64,000 nt of DNA from an uncultured Sulfitobacter sp. Its GTDB lineage: Bacteria > Pseudomonadota > Alphaproteobacteria > Rhodobacterales > Rhodobacteraceae. Location of the stretch: positions 1,240,001-1,304,000 of the forward strand of contig NZ_CANMQD010000001.1 in NCBI RefSeq assembly GCF_947499945.1, given 5' to 3'. This document shows positions 9,099 to 18,120 of the stretch, in pieces. The notes beneath the pieces are model-generated. The model was not told the DNA's origin. It did not search any database and saw only the letters and a list, made by a program, of their open reading frames with translations. A program made the translations under genes and the position numbers. The first letter of the stretch is position 1, and each line of letters opens with the position of its first letter.

Positions 9099-11072
9099 AT
9101 GCAAGCCATGAGACGCTATCTGACGGCCCTGTTGCTCCTGTGTGCCATGGCACTTCCTGCCAGCGCCGAACGTCCCCGCCCCCTTGGATGGGGGATGGAC
9201 GCCATGCGCGGGGGTGATTTCGACGCCGCTGAAACCATCGCCGCGCGTGATGGTCAGGTCGCCCGTGACGTGATCATCTGGCACCGTCTGCGCGCCCAAC
9301 AAGGCAGCTTCGAGCAAATCACAGACTTCCTCAAACGCCGCCCCGATTGGCCCGGTGAGGATTACCTGCGCCGCCGCTCCGAGCCTGAAGTGATCAAGCA
9401 AAGCGACGAGCAGATCATCGCCTTTTTTGCCCAGACTGGCCCGCAAACACCCCAAGGGGTGCTCGCCCACGCAAAAGCGCTCACTGCAAAAGGGCTCAGC
9501 GGCCCTGCCGAGGCAGGTGTCGTACTCGCATGGCGCACCATGCCGATGAATGCCAATTCGCAGGCTGACTTTCTGGCGGCCCATGCCGACCTGCTCAAAC
9601 CACACCACGATGCCCGTCTTGATGCGATGGTCTGGCAGCGCGAATACGACGAGGCGCGCCAGATGTACGGCATCGCCAGCAGCTCTGCCAAACAAGCCGC
9701 CGAAGCACGTATCGCCCTCTACCGCCGCTTGGATAATGCCGTCTCGCTGTTCGAAGCACTCCCCGCCGCGCTCAAAAATTCGGGTGGCGTGAACCACGCA
9801 CGGTTTGAATGGCGCATTCGCAAGGGACGCCAAGGCGATGCAATGGACCTCATGCTGGAGGCCTCGAAGAGCATTGAAACACTTGGCGATCCCGCCGCAT
9901 GGGGTAACCGCCGCCGCGCTCTGGCACGCTATGAAATGCGCAATGGTGACCCAAAACGCGCCTATCAAATGGCGTCGCAGCACAAGCTGACCGAAGGATC
10001 TGATTTTGCTGATCTCGAATGGCTTTCAGGTTATCTAGCATTGCGGTTTTTAAAAGATCCGCAACTTGCGTTGAAGCATTTCAAAGGCCACGACAGTGCC
10101 GTTGTGTCCCCCATCAGCCAAGGCCGCGCAGGCTATTGGCAGGGTCGCGCACTTGAGGAAGCGGGCGACAATGAAGGGGCCACAGCCGCCTACCGCATGG
10201 GCGCGAACTTCCAGACCTCCTTCTACGGCCTTCTTGCGGCCGAGCGGGCACGCATCCCCTTCCCCGAAAAACTACGCGGTGCCCCCCCCGAGGCCGACTG
10301 GCGCACCAGCGCATTGGCAAAGGCGCCCCTGTTCGAGGCAGGCCTCCTGCTCCAAGCGTCGGGCGAGATGAACGTGGCTGAGCGGTTCTGGACCCATCTG
10401 GCCGAGCAACTTCTGGAACCTGATCTGGAGCTGTTGGGCCAAGCCGCCATTGATGTGGGCCAGCCCCATATCGCCGTAATGATCGGCAAACGAGCCGCCA
10501 GACGCGGGTTGGAAATCGCAAATGCTTACTATGCCTTGCACCCTCTCAAAGACGCGGATCTTCCAATGGCGCCAGAAATGTCGCTGGCCATCGCACGGCG
10601 CGAAAGCGAATTTGACCCTGTCGTACAATCCGGTGTCGGGGCGCGCGGCCTGATGCAACTGATGCCTGCGACCGCACAGGAAGTGGCGCAAAAGCTCGGG
10701 CTGAGTGCGCTGCACAGCACCGACCGACTTACCGCAGACCCCGTCTACAACGCTGTGCTCGGATCTCAGTACCTTTCGGAACTTGCAGGCCGTTTCGATG
10801 GCAACGTGGTGATGATGTCTGCAGGATATAACGCAGGCCCAAGCCGCCCGATCCGCTGGATGGATGAATACGGCGACCCGCGTTCGGGCGATATCTACAT
10901 CGTTGACTGGGTCGAGATGGTCCCTTTCCGTGAGACACAGAATTATATCATGCGCGTCACCGAAAGCTTGCCGATCTACCGCGCACGCATGGGGCAAGAT
11001 GCACTACCAATACCCTTCTACGAGGAACTTACAGGATCAACCCTTTTGCCGTTCGCGCCAAAAAGTGAATAA
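9099..11072 (+). CDS. slt: Periplasmic soluble lytic murein transglycosylase
   Basis: A 657-residue Slt70-like enzyme that cleaves the MurNAc-GlcNAc bond of peptidoglycan, releasing anhydromuropeptides in the periplasm. The N-terminus is a signal peptide (MRRYLTALLLLCAMALPASA). Residues about 30-450 form the helical superhelix domain and the C-terminus is the lysozyme-like catalytic domain. Catalytic Glu502 lies in ARRESEFDP, followed by GARGLMQLMPATA and the later AGYNAGPSR. Two ATG codons, 9099 and 9108, could start it; both leave the signal peptide intact. The 3' end overlaps the convergent EamA gene by 36 bases. Confidence 0.9.
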   Translation: MQAMRRYLTALLLLCAMALPASAERPRPLGWGMDAMRGGDFDAAETIAARDGQVARDVIIWHRLRAQQGSFEQITDFLKRRPDWPGEDYLRRRSEPEVIKQSDEQIIAFFAQTGPQTPQGVLAHAKALTAKGLSGPAEAGVVLAWRTMPMNANSQADFLAAHADLLKPHHDARLDAMVWQREYDEARQMYGIASSSAKQAAEARIALYRRLDNAVSLFEALPAALKNSGGVNHARFEWRIRKGRQGDAMDLMLEASKSIETLGDPAAWGNRRRALARYEMRNGDPKRAYQMASQHKLTEGSDFADLEWLSGYLALRFLKDPQLALKHFKGHDSAVVSPISQGRAGYWQGRALEEAGDNEGATAAYRMGANFQTSFYGLLAAERARIPFPEKLRGAPPEADWRTSALAKAPLFEAGLLLQASGEMNVAERFWTHLAEQLLEPDLELLGQAAIDVGQPHIAVMIGKRAARRGLEIANAYYALHPLKDADLPMAPEMSLAIARRESEFDPVVQSGVGARGLMQLMPATAQEVAQKLGLSALHSTDRLTADPVYNAVLGSQYLSELAGRFDGNVVMMSAGYNAGPSRPIRWMDEYGDPRSGDIYIVDWVEMVPFRETQNYIMRVTESLPIYRARMGQDALPIPFYEELTGSTLLPFAPKSE

Positions 11073-11906
11073 GCCAGCAGCCACGATGATCACACAGCCG
11101 ATTGCGACATTGGTGCTCACCGTTTCGCCGAACAGTGTAATGCCGATGGTCGCAGCGAATACCAGTTGCAGATAGGCAAAAGGCTGCACCGCGCTGGCCT
11201 CTGCCACTTCGTAACACCGGATGAGCAGCCAGTGACCCGTCACACCCGTGAGGCACAAACAGCCCATCCAGATCCAGTCCGAGCCGCTCATCGGTTCCCA
11301 GAACCAGACGCCCAGACTCGTCATCGCCACCGCCCCCACCGTACCCGTCCAAAAGAAACTTGTTGCCGTGCTGTCGCGCCGTCCGGCATAGCGGGTGAGC
11401 AATCCGTATACCGCAAACATCGCCGCCGCCAAAAGTGGGATCAACGCGCGGATGTCAAAGACATCGCCACTTGGTTGCAGAATGATAATCACCCCTATGA
11501 ACCCGACCCCGATCGCGGCCCAGCGCCGCCAGCCTACATGCTCGCCCAACACAGGCCCCGACAGCGCTGCCACCAACAGCGGATAACACGTGAACACCGC
11601 ATGGCTTTCCACAAGCCCGAGAATGGTAAATGCAGCAACCATCACACAAATCTCAAGGCTCAGCAGAAGTCCTCGCGTGATCTGGATAAACGGCTGTTCC
11701 GTCTTGGCCGCCGCTCTGATCCCGCCTGCACGTTTCTTGGCAATCGCGATGACAAAAGCCGCGAAAAACCAATAGCGGATCATCACGATCATTAGAACGT
11801 TATACTCACCCGCCAAATGTCGCGACAGCCCGTCCTGCACGGCAAAGACAAATGTCGTGGCGATCATCAGACCAATGCCCAGCGGGATGTTGTTGCTCTG
11901 CGTCAT
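11037..11906 (-). CDS. EamA/DMT family inner-membrane transporter
   Basis: A 289-residue protein with about ten predicted membrane helices arranged as two EamA repeats (helices about 1-5 and 6-10), the layout of drug/metabolite exporters of the RhaT/EamA family. The substrate is not predictable. It begins inside the mnmD stop codon (ATGA, 11903-11906), so it is translationally coupled to the tRNA-modification gene, an unlikely functional pairing that may only reflect compaction. The 3' end overlaps slt on the other strand. Confidence 0.85.
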   Translation of the reverse strand: MTQSNNIPLGIGLMIATTFVFAVQDGLSRHLAGEYNVLMIVMIRYWFFAAFVIAIAKKRAGGIRAAAKTEQPFIQITRGLLLSLEICVMVAAFTILGLVESHAVFTCYPLLVAALSGPVLGEHVGWRRWAAIGVGFIGVIIILQPSGDVFDIRALIPLLAAAMFAVYGLLTRYAGRRDSTATSFFWTGTVGAVAMTSLGVWFWEPMSGSDWIWMGCLCLTGVTGHWLLIRCYEVAEASAVQPFAYLQLVFAATIGITLFGETVSTNVAIGCVIIVAAGLFTFWRERQKG

Positions 11907-12562
11907 GTCCGTACGGCCCGTGTCATATGTCGTTTGCGGCCAAAGCCCTGAACGCGGCTCACTTCAAAATCCGCTTCCGCCAACCCGCGTCGTACAAACC
12001 CCGCCGCGGTGTAAGTCGCCGCTGTACCACCCGTCACCGTATGCGTGCCAACTTCCAACATCAGCTCGGGCGACCAAAGCTCAGGGTTTTTGGCTGGGGA
12101 AAATCCATCAAGAAACCAAGCGTCCGCAAGCCCCTCCCAGACTGGCAATGTCTCCCGTGCATCGCCGATCACAACCCGCAATTCGAAGTCAGGCCCGTCC
12201 AGCACCGCAGGAAACGCAGCAACCTGCGCCAAGTCATCGGGCAACCCTTCAAACGCCCGCAACGCCGCATGCAGATCATCCATCGCCATCGGAAACGCCT
12301 CAAAGCTGGTGAACCGAAGCTTCCCCCCGCACCCGCATTCCCGGAACGCTTGCAACGCCACGAGAAAATTCAGCCCGGTGCCAAACCCCAACTCCGCCAC
12401 ATGAAACCCGTCGGAGAACCGCGCAGGCAGATCATTGCCACCCAAAAACACATGCCTCGTCTCAGCCATCCCGTTCGCGAGACTGAAATAAGGATCATCA
12501 AACTGTGTCGACACAGGCACCCGCCCGTCACGCCATTCGATCTGTGCTGTCTGGTCCTGCAC
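11903..12562 (-). CDS. mnmD: tRNA (mnm5s2U34)-methyltransferase, stand-alone MnmD
   Basis: A 219-residue SAM-dependent methyltransferase matching the N-terminal half of bifunctional MnmC. The SAM motif is ELGFGTGLNFL near residues 55-65, and GDARETLP and LDGFSPAKNPELW are the other family signatures. It methylates the aminomethyl group at the wobble uridine of some tRNAs. The start is GTG at 12562, preceded by AGGGCAG. The matching FAD-oxidase half lies divergently 58 bases away as a separate gene, so the two MnmC activities are unlinked polypeptides here. Confidence 0.85.
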   Translation of the reverse strand: MQDQTAQIEWRDGRVPVSTQFDDPYFSLANGMAETRHVFLGGNDLPARFSDGFHVAELGFGTGLNFLVALQAFRECGCGGKLRFTSFEAFPMAMDDLHAALRAFEGLPDDLAQVAAFPAVLDGPDFELRVVIGDARETLPVWEGLADAWFLDGFSPAKNPELWSPELMLEVGTHTVTGGTAATYTAAGFVRRGLAEADFEVSRVQGFGRKRHMTRAVRT

Positions 12563-12620
12563 GGCTCTGCCCTATATCAGTCATTCAACCGCAGTTAGCG
12601 CGCAATCAAAGGCCAGAGCA

Positions 12621-13652
12621 ATGACCGATATCACCATCCGCGGCGCAGGGATTTTCGGCCTGTCCATCGCATGGGCCTGCGTCCAGCGCGGCGCATCAGT
12701 CCAGATCATTGATCCGAGCGGTGCAGGTGCAGGCAGCAGCGGCGGCATTGTCGGCGCCCTTGCCCCCCATGTGCCTGAGAATTGGAACCCAAAAAAGGCG
12801 TTTCAGCTTGAAAGTCTCCTGATGGCAGAGAGCTTTTGGCAGCAGGTGAGCGCGGCTGGTGGCAAGAATGCAGGCTATATCCGCAGTGGTCGTTTGCAAC
12901 CGATTGCGGACCAAACGGCCCGCGCTTTGGCAGTGCGTCGCCATGAGACTGCCGTTGATCTTTGGCAGGATAATGCGATTTGGGAGGTGATCCCTACTCC
13001 GCAAACCGATTGGCAACCTGTCAGCCCCGATGGCCACCTCATCCGCGACACACTGAGCGCACATATGCATCCGCGCCGCGCCTGTGACGCGCTGGTCGCG
13101 GCACTTACAACGTCAGGCGTGAGCATACTGTCCGAGGGACCAGACAAAGGCGCGGTGGTCTGGGCGACTGGCGTGGCAGGGTTGGATGAGTTGAGTGCTG
13201 GCCGATCCCGCATCATGGGTAACGGGGTTAAGGGACAGGCTGCCCTCCTGCGCTATGACGCGATTGGCGCACCCCAGTTGTTTGCAAGCGGTGTTCATAT
13301 CATCCCGCACCTCGATGGCACAGTCGCTGTCGGCTCCACTTCCGAGAGGGAGTATGATCACCCTACCTCCACCGATAACCAGCTTGACGATGTGATCGCG
13401 GCCGTGCGCCACGCGGTTCCAGCGTTGAAGGATGCGCCCGTCATTGGCCGATGGGCAGGTGTGCGCCCACGTGCACGTTCACGGGCTCCTATGCTTGGCG
13501 CTTGGCCTGATCGCGCAGGGCATTTCATTGCGAACGGCGGCTTCAAAATCGGCTTTGGCATGGCACCCAAAATTGCCGATGTCATGAGTGAACTTATACT
13601 AAATGATACGGACACTATTCCTGACGGATTCCGCGTGGAGGACAACCTTTGA
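12621..13652 (+). CDS. FAD-dependent oxidoreductase, probable MnmC oxidase half
   Basis: A 343-residue DAO-type flavoprotein. The dinucleotide motif GAGIFG is at residues 8-13, with the ribityl-contact Asp/Ser region IIDPSGAGAGSSGG at about 34-47 and the C-terminal FAD motif IANGGFKIGFGMAP. It resembles the C-terminal domain of MnmC, which removes the carboxymethyl group from cmnm5U34 before methylation. The divergent neighbour mnmD supports that role. Without the neighbour I would only have called it a glycine/D-amino acid oxidase-like enzyme. The stop overlaps the VOC gene start. Confidence 0.72.
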   Translation: MTDITIRGAGIFGLSIAWACVQRGASVQIIDPSGAGAGSSGGIVGALAPHVPENWNPKKAFQLESLLMAESFWQQVSAAGGKNAGYIRSGRLQPIADQTARALAVRRHETAVDLWQDNAIWEVIPTPQTDWQPVSPDGHLIRDTLSAHMHPRRACDALVAALTTSGVSILSEGPDKGAVVWATGVAGLDELSAGRSRIMGNGVKGQAALLRYDAIGAPQLFASGVHIIPHLDGTVAVGSTSEREYDHPTSTDNQLDDVIAAVRHAVPALKDAPVIGRWAGVRPRARSRAPMLGAWPDRAGHFIANGGFKIGFGMAPKIADVMSELILNDTDTIPDGFRVEDNL

Positions 13653-14047
13653 CGCCCCAACTCACAATGCTCGATCACCTCGTACTCACAGTAACCGATA
13701 TCGAGGAAACAGTTGCGTTTTACAGCGACGTCCTCGGTATGACTCATACGCCCTTCACTATTGCGGATGGCAGCACGCGTCACGCCATGCGTTTTGGCAA
13801 TATGAAGATAAATTTACATCAAAAGGGCGCAGAATTTGAACCTAAGGCGCAGAAGGTACAGGTAGGGTCTGCTGATTTGTGTTTTCTGACGGAAACGCCG
13901 CTCGACACTTGGAAAGAACATCTGGTCAAATGTGGCGTGACGATCGAAATCGGCCCGACCCCCCGCACAGGGGCAACCGGACCGATCATGTCCCTCTATT
14001 TGCGCGATCCCGACGGAAATCTCATCGAAGTCAGCACATCGGCTTAA
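13649..14047 (+). CDS. VOC superfamily protein (glyoxalase/extradiol-dioxygenase fold)
   Basis: A 132-residue single-module VOC protein with the two beta-alpha-beta-beta-beta repeats. The first repeat starts LDHLVLTVTDIEETVAFY with metal-ligand His10, and the last strand ends DPDGNLIEV with the Glu ligand. Substrate unknown; glyoxalase-like and fosfomycin-resistance-like proteins share this outline. The TTG at 13649 overlaps the preceding stop and has GGAGG about seven bases upstream. ATG 13667 is the alternative and would remove six residues. Confidence 0.8.
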   Translation: MTPQLTMLDHLVLTVTDIEETVAFYSDVLGMTHTPFTIADGSTRHAMRFGNMKINLHQKGAEFEPKAQKVQVGSADLCFLTETPLDTWKEHLVKCGVTIEIGPTPRTGATGPIMSLYLRDPDGNLIEVSTSA

Positions 14048-14586
14048 ATATTTATTTCAGCGCGTAGCGATTCCATCAACTGTCTCAGATCTTTGATGTA
14101 CATCTCGCCCGTGAGCTGGCCATTCTCGTCGAAGGCTTCATGGCTCGCAGCGACATGGATCTCCGGCCCTTGCAGGATGCGCGGACGGAACGGCACCATA
14201 AAACCGCGCAGCACCATTTGCGCACGCTCGCCTCCTGCACGCCCTGCTGCGGCAGACATGACCGCAACGGGCTTATTCCCCCATGGCTTCACCTTCGAGC
14301 GGCTAACCCAATCCAGAGCGTTCTTAAGAGCACCTGATGGCCCTTTGTTATACTCTGGTGTCGAAATCAAAATCGCATCTGCATCCGAAATCTTTTGCGC
14401 CAGCGCGTCAACAGCAGAAGGAACGCCATGCGCCTCTTCGTCATCGCCATTGTAGAGCGGAAAGTTGATGTCAGCCTCATTATAGGTGGCATCGCCAAAC
14501 AGGCGTGCCGCTTCTGCCAGCAACAAAGAATTGTGGCTGCCTTTGCGCAAAGAGCCGGAAATACCAAGAAGTGTGGTCGTCGCCAT
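14044..14586 (-). CDS. NADPH-dependent FMN reductase family protein
   Basis: A 180-residue flavodoxin-like reductase (chromate/azo-reductase type). GISGSLRKGSHNS near residues 8-20 is the FMN phosphate loop and STPEYNKGPSGALKNALDW is the second flavin-binding segment. It probably reduces quinones or other acceptors in the cytoplasm using NAD(P)H. The ATG at 14586 has GAGGA eight bases upstream; longer upstream frames lack such a site. Its 3' end overlaps the VOC gene end by four bases, tail to tail. Confidence 0.85.
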   Translation of the reverse strand: MATTTLLGISGSLRKGSHNSLLLAEAARLFGDATYNEADINFPLYNGDDEEAHGVPSAVDALAQKISDADAILISTPEYNKGPSGALKNALDWVSRSKVKPWGNKPVAVMSAAAGRAGGERAQMVLRGFMVPFRPRILQGPEIHVAASHEAFDENGQLTGEMYIKDLRQLMESLRAEINI

Positions 14587-14693
14587 GGGAGTGTTCCTCG
14601 TTTTCAATAACATTTTTAGTTTAAATGAGGCAGTATGCCCAAGTCTCAAGGGTCGCTTATGCACAGCTTCTGTTCATTCCTGCGCACGCATAC

Positions 14694-14731
14694 AAAAAAG
14701 CCCCGAAGCTAAAAGGCTTCGGGGCTTTTGT
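14694..14731 (-). terminator. Rho-independent terminator after the OmpA lipoprotein gene
   Basis: The arms AAAAGCCCCGAAGC and GCTTCGGGGCTTTT enclose a five-base loop. On the minus strand the stem is followed by a run of six T, 20 bases after the OmpA stop. The + strand also has a short T run, so it may work both ways. Confidence 0.85.
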
Positions 14732-14750
14732 TTGTCAAATTGGATGTGGA

Positions 14751-15428
14751 TTAAGCTGCGTTCGGCAGTATCACAATCTCAACACGGCGGTTTTGAGCTT
14801 TGCCTTGCGGGTTCAGGTTGCTTGCGACTGGCTGGCTTTCGCCACGGCCAAAGGCTTGCACACGTGCATTGCTGATACCGTTACCCAACAGAACCGACGC
14901 AACTGCATTTGCACGGCTTTCCGAAAGTTGCTGATTAAAGCCCGCCTCACCGTCGCTATCTGTGTGACCGATCACCTGAATCGTCGAGTTCGGATAGGCC
15001 TGCAGGTTGCTTGCGACCGCGCCCAAATCTCGCTGAAGGTCAGGACGTACCGCGCTGGACCCTGACGCAAACAGAATATCCTGGGGCAAGGTCACGATCA
15101 AACGGTCGCCCGTATTGTTGATCGTGACATTATTGTTGCCAAGGCTTGCACGCAAATCACGTTCCTGACGGTCGAGCAACGCACCGCCACCGGCACCGAT
15201 CGCAGCACCGATTAAAGCGCCTTTTACGGCACCTTGATCACGATTGCCGTCACCTTTCGATAGCGCACCGATCACAGCACCCGCACCCGCACCGATCAAG
15301 GCACCGTTCTTCGCCCGCTGGTTCGGGTCGTTCTCACCCGCAAGGATAGAGCCGTTTGGATTGGTGCATGCGCCCAACGCAATAACTGTTGCCATAGCGG
15401 CAACGAGAGGGAATTTCACAAAAGTCAT
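14751..15428 (-). CDS. OmpA-family outer-membrane lipoprotein with glycine zipper
   Basis: A 225-residue envelope protein. The N-terminus is a lipoprotein signal with lipobox LGAC (lipidated Cys near residue 21). Two glycine-zipper stretches rich in GAGAGAVIGAL and GALIGAAIGAGGGALL occupy about 40-95, and the OmpA C-terminal peptidoglycan-binding domain fills about 110-225 (VIGHTDSDGEAGFNQQLSESRA). This is the YiaD/Pal-like arrangement and probably tethers the outer membrane to the wall. The ATG at 15428 is the first codon that gives a proper lipoprotein signal. A strong terminator follows the gene. Confidence 0.85.
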   Translation of the reverse strand: MTFVKFPLVAAMATVIALGACTNPNGSILAGENDPNQRAKNGALIGAGAGAVIGALSKGDGNRDQGAVKGALIGAAIGAGGGALLDRQERDLRASLGNNNVTINNTGDRLIVTLPQDILFASGSSAVRPDLQRDLGAVASNLQAYPNSTIQVIGHTDSDGEAGFNQQLSESRANAVASVLLGNGISNARVQAFGRGESQPVASNLNPQGKAQNRRVEIVILPNAA

Positions 15429-15551
15429 AGTATACTGCCTTACTGTTTCGGCTTCGTTCGGGCGAAGCACTCTTTTCACAAACTCTGTATAGAGTGGAAT
15501 AGTTCACGACAAAATGACAGTTCGAAGGGAATAAGCGGCATCCCGCGCAGG

Positions 15552-16415
15552 TCATCGGTTGTCGACCCGTGCAGCCTCATAGCCAAGCATGGCGCGCTTC
15601 ATTTGCAGACCCCAATGATATCCGCCCAATTCACCCGATTTGCGCAAAACGCGGTGGCAGGGAATGAGATAACCAATGGGGTTGCGCCCCACAGCAGTCC
15701 CCACGGCGCGGACCGCCTTGGGATTCCCAATCGCCGTAGCGATATCACCGTAGGTCGTCACCTGCCCCTCAGGCAATTGCAGAAGCGCCTCCCAAACCTT
15801 GATCTGAAACGGCGCTCCGATGAGGTAAAGTGGTGCCTTCTCTGGACCCGCCCCGCCAAACGCGGCCTCGACCCAAGGGCGCAACATCACAGTATTCTCA
15901 CGGAAAATGGCCGCAGGCCAACGCTTGCGCAAATCAGCCATAGCTGCCTCTTCCCCCATCTCGGCTGCAAGGGACAAACCGCAAATCCCCTTGTCCGTGC
16001 CCATCACCAGCACCCGACCAAACGCACTATCAAACCAGCCCCAGCTGATCTGCAACCCGGCACCCCCGCTTGCGTATTCACCGGGGCTCATCGCCTCCCA
16101 ACGCACAAACAGGTCATGCAAACGACCCGTTCCAGACAGGCCTGCGCCATGTGCCGCCGCCAGCGTGGTAGAACGGTCCCGCAACAACACCTTGGCATTG
16201 CCCAACGTGAGATACTGTTGATAGCGTTTCGGTGAGACACCCACCCATGACGAGAAGACCCGCTGGAAATGCGCAGCACTCATCCCCATCTGGCCCGCCA
16301 GCGCCTCAAGGCTTAGCGGCGCATCAGCTGCATCAATCAGCTCAATCGCACGGGCCATAACGCCATAATGGTACGCGCGGCTAGGGTCATTGGGGTCAGG
16401 CATCATCTGTGTCAT
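15552..16415 (-). CDS. AraC-type regulator fused to O6-methylguanine-DNA methyltransferase (Ada without the N-terminal zinc domain)
   Basis: A 287-residue protein. Residues about 20-105 form an AraC helix-turn-helix domain (LEALAGQMGMSAAHFQRVFS). The rest is the Ogt/AdaB domain with the alkyl-acceptor Cys253 in PCHRV and the downstream GGYHWG. It moves methyl groups from O6-methylguanine onto its own cysteine. The zinc-binding Cys domain that senses phosphotriester damage in E. coli Ada is absent: the frame begins only about 20 residues before the HTH. It therefore cannot be switched on by the classical route. Divergent from nth, another base-repair gene. Confidence 0.85.
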   Translation of the reverse strand: MTQMMPDPNDPSRAYHYGVMARAIELIDAADAPLSLEALAGQMGMSAAHFQRVFSSWVGVSPKRYQQYLTLGNAKVLLRDRSTTLAAAHGAGLSGTGRLHDLFVRWEAMSPGEYASGGAGLQISWGWFDSAFGRVLVMGTDKGICGLSLAAEMGEEAAMADLRKRWPAAIFRENTVMLRPWVEAAFGGAGPEKAPLYLIGAPFQIKVWEALLQLPEGQVTTYGDIATAIGNPKAVRAVGTAVGRNPIGYLIPCHRVLRKSGELGGYHWGLQMKRAMLGYEAARVDNR

Positions 16416-16477
16416 GGGGCCACATTATGCGGCCTCGCGCTTGCACGCGACCCGAAACCTGCGCATACCCTTGCCCC

Positions 16478-17131
16478 ATGAACAAAGCATCAAAACAACT
16501 CGATTATCACACCATTCGCGCGATCATGGAGCGGTTTCAAGAAGCCGACCCAGAGCCAAAGGGCGAGCTTGAGCATGTGAATGTCTACACTCTTTTGGTG
16601 GCAGTGGCCCTATCGGCCCAGTCCACAGACGTTGGCGTGAACAAGGCCACCCGCGCCCTGTTCCAAATCGCCGACACCCCGCAAAAGATGCTCGACCTCG
16701 GCCTCGATGCCCTGATCGAACACATCAAGACCATCGGCCTCTACCGCCAGAAGGCAAAGAACGTCATTAAGCTGAGCCAGATTCTTGTAGATGACTACGG
16801 CGGCATCGTCCCCAATTCCCGCGCGGCTCTGCAATCACTGCCGGGTGTGGGCCGCAAAACCGCCAATGTGGTGCTGAACATGTGGTGGCATCAGCCCGCA
16901 CAAGCGGTCGATACCCACATCTTTCGCGTCGGCAACCGAACCGGCATCGCCCCGGGTAAAACCGTCGACGCCGTCGAGCGCGCGGTCGAGGATAACATTC
17001 CCGCCGATTTCCAGCTTCACGCCCATCACTGGCTCATCCTGCATGGCCGCTATCACTGCAAGGCACGCAAGCCCCAGTGCCGCACCTGCCTCATCAAAGA
17101 CCTCTGCGCATATAAGGACAAAACCGAATGA
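16478..17131 (+). CDS. nth: Endonuclease III
   Basis: A 217-residue DNA glycosylase/AP lyase that removes oxidised pyrimidines. Seen: the helix-hairpin-helix LPGVGRKTANVVL with its catalytic Lys, the catalytic Asp in VDTHIFRVGNR and the C-terminal [4Fe-4S] ligands C-x6-C-x2-C-x5-C (CKARKPQCRTCLIKDLC). The ATG at 16478 gives the family N-terminus; earlier in-frame codons would run into the divergent ada-like gene. The stop overlaps the next start (ATGA). Confidence 0.93.
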   Translation: MNKASKQLDYHTIRAIMERFQEADPEPKGELEHVNVYTLLVAVALSAQSTDVGVNKATRALFQIADTPQKMLDLGLDALIEHIKTIGLYRQKAKNVIKLSQILVDDYGGIVPNSRAALQSLPGVGRKTANVVLNMWWHQPAQAVDTHIFRVGNRTGIAPGKTVDAVERAVEDNIPADFQLHAHHWLILHGRYHCKARKPQCRTCLIKDLCAYKDKTE

Positions 17132-18120
17132 AGACTTACGACCTCGTGGGAATTGGCAATGCTGTTGTCGATGTAATCAGCCATTCGGACGATGCGTTTC
17201 TGGACAACATGGGCATTGAAAAAGGCATCATGCAACTGATTGAACAAGACCGCGCAGAGCAGCTCTATGGTGCCATGAGCGACCGCTTGCAAACACCGGG
17301 GGGCGCTGTTGCCAACACCATCGCAGGTGTGGGTGCACTGGGTCTAAAGACCGCGTTTATCGGGCGTGTGCGCGATGACGGCTTGGGCCGCTTTTACGCG
17401 GACGCCATGACTGACAACGGCATTGATTTCGTCAACCCACCTGTGGCCGATGGTAATCGGCCCACCTCGCGCTCCATGATCTTCGTGACACCTGATGGCG
17501 AACGCTCGATGAACACCTATCTGGGTATCTCCACGGGTCTCTCCTCGGCAGATGTCCCTGCCGATGTGGCAGGCAACGCCAAGATCATGTTCCTTGAGGG
17601 CTATCTGTTCGACGAGGACGCAGGCAAAACCGCCTTCCGCGAGGCGGCCCGTGCAGCAAAAGCGGGTGGTGGCATGGCAGGCATCACGATCTCCGATCCC
17701 TTCTGCGTCGAGCGTCACCGCGCCGACTTCCTCCAGATGATCGAACACGAGCTGGACTTCGTCATCGGCAACGAGGCCGAGATAAAATCCCTGTTTGAGA
17801 CCGATGCTTTGGAAGACGCCATGGCAAGAACAGCAGCGATCTGCCCCGTGATGGTGTGCACCCGCAGCGGTGACGGCGTTACCCTCATCCGCGGCAAAGA
17901 ACGTGTCGATATTCCTGCCCCTGAACGCATCACCCCTGTTGACGCCACAGGCGCCGGCGATCAATTCGCAGCGGGCTTCATCTATGGCATGGCAACAGGC
18001 CGCGACCTTGAGACTTGCGGGCGCATGGGCAACTTGTGCGGCTCGGAAGTCATCAGCCATGTCGGGCCACGCCCCGAGAAAAATATGATGGAAGAGTTCC
18101 GCAAAGCGGGTCTTGTCTGA
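17128..18120 (+). CDS. PfkB-family sugar/nucleoside kinase, probable adenosine kinase
   Basis: A 330-residue ribokinase-fold kinase. GIGNAVVDV at the N-terminus, the glycine pair in TPGGAVANT and the C-terminal anion-hole motif DATGAGD with catalytic Asp278 are diagnostic of PfkB kinases. Relatives in Rhodobacteraceae are annotated as adenosine kinase; the sequence supports the family firmly and the substrate only moderately. It overlaps nth by four bases and the next gene by one (TGATG), so three genes form a coupled unit. Confidence 0.8.
   Translation: MKTYDLVGIGNAVVDVISHSDDAFLDNMGIEKGIMQLIEQDRAEQLYGAMSDRLQTPGGAVANTIAGVGALGLKTAFIGRVRDDGLGRFYADAMTDNGIDFVNPPVADGNRPTSRSMIFVTPDGERSMNTYLGISTGLSSADVPADVAGNAKIMFLEGYLFDEDAGKTAFREAARAAKAGGGMAGITISDPFCVERHRADFLQMIEHELDFVIGNEAEIKSLFETDALEDAMARTAAICPVMVCTRSGDGVTLIRGKERVDIPAPERITPVDATGAGDQFAAGFIYGMATGRDLETCGRMGNLCGSEVISHVGPRPEKNMMEEFRKAGLV

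Noticed and set aside
15480-15530. A promoter for the OmpA lipoprotein on the minus strand (TTGTCG with TATACA)
   Set aside because: The boxes are only 15 bases apart and the -35 is weak, so I did not list it.
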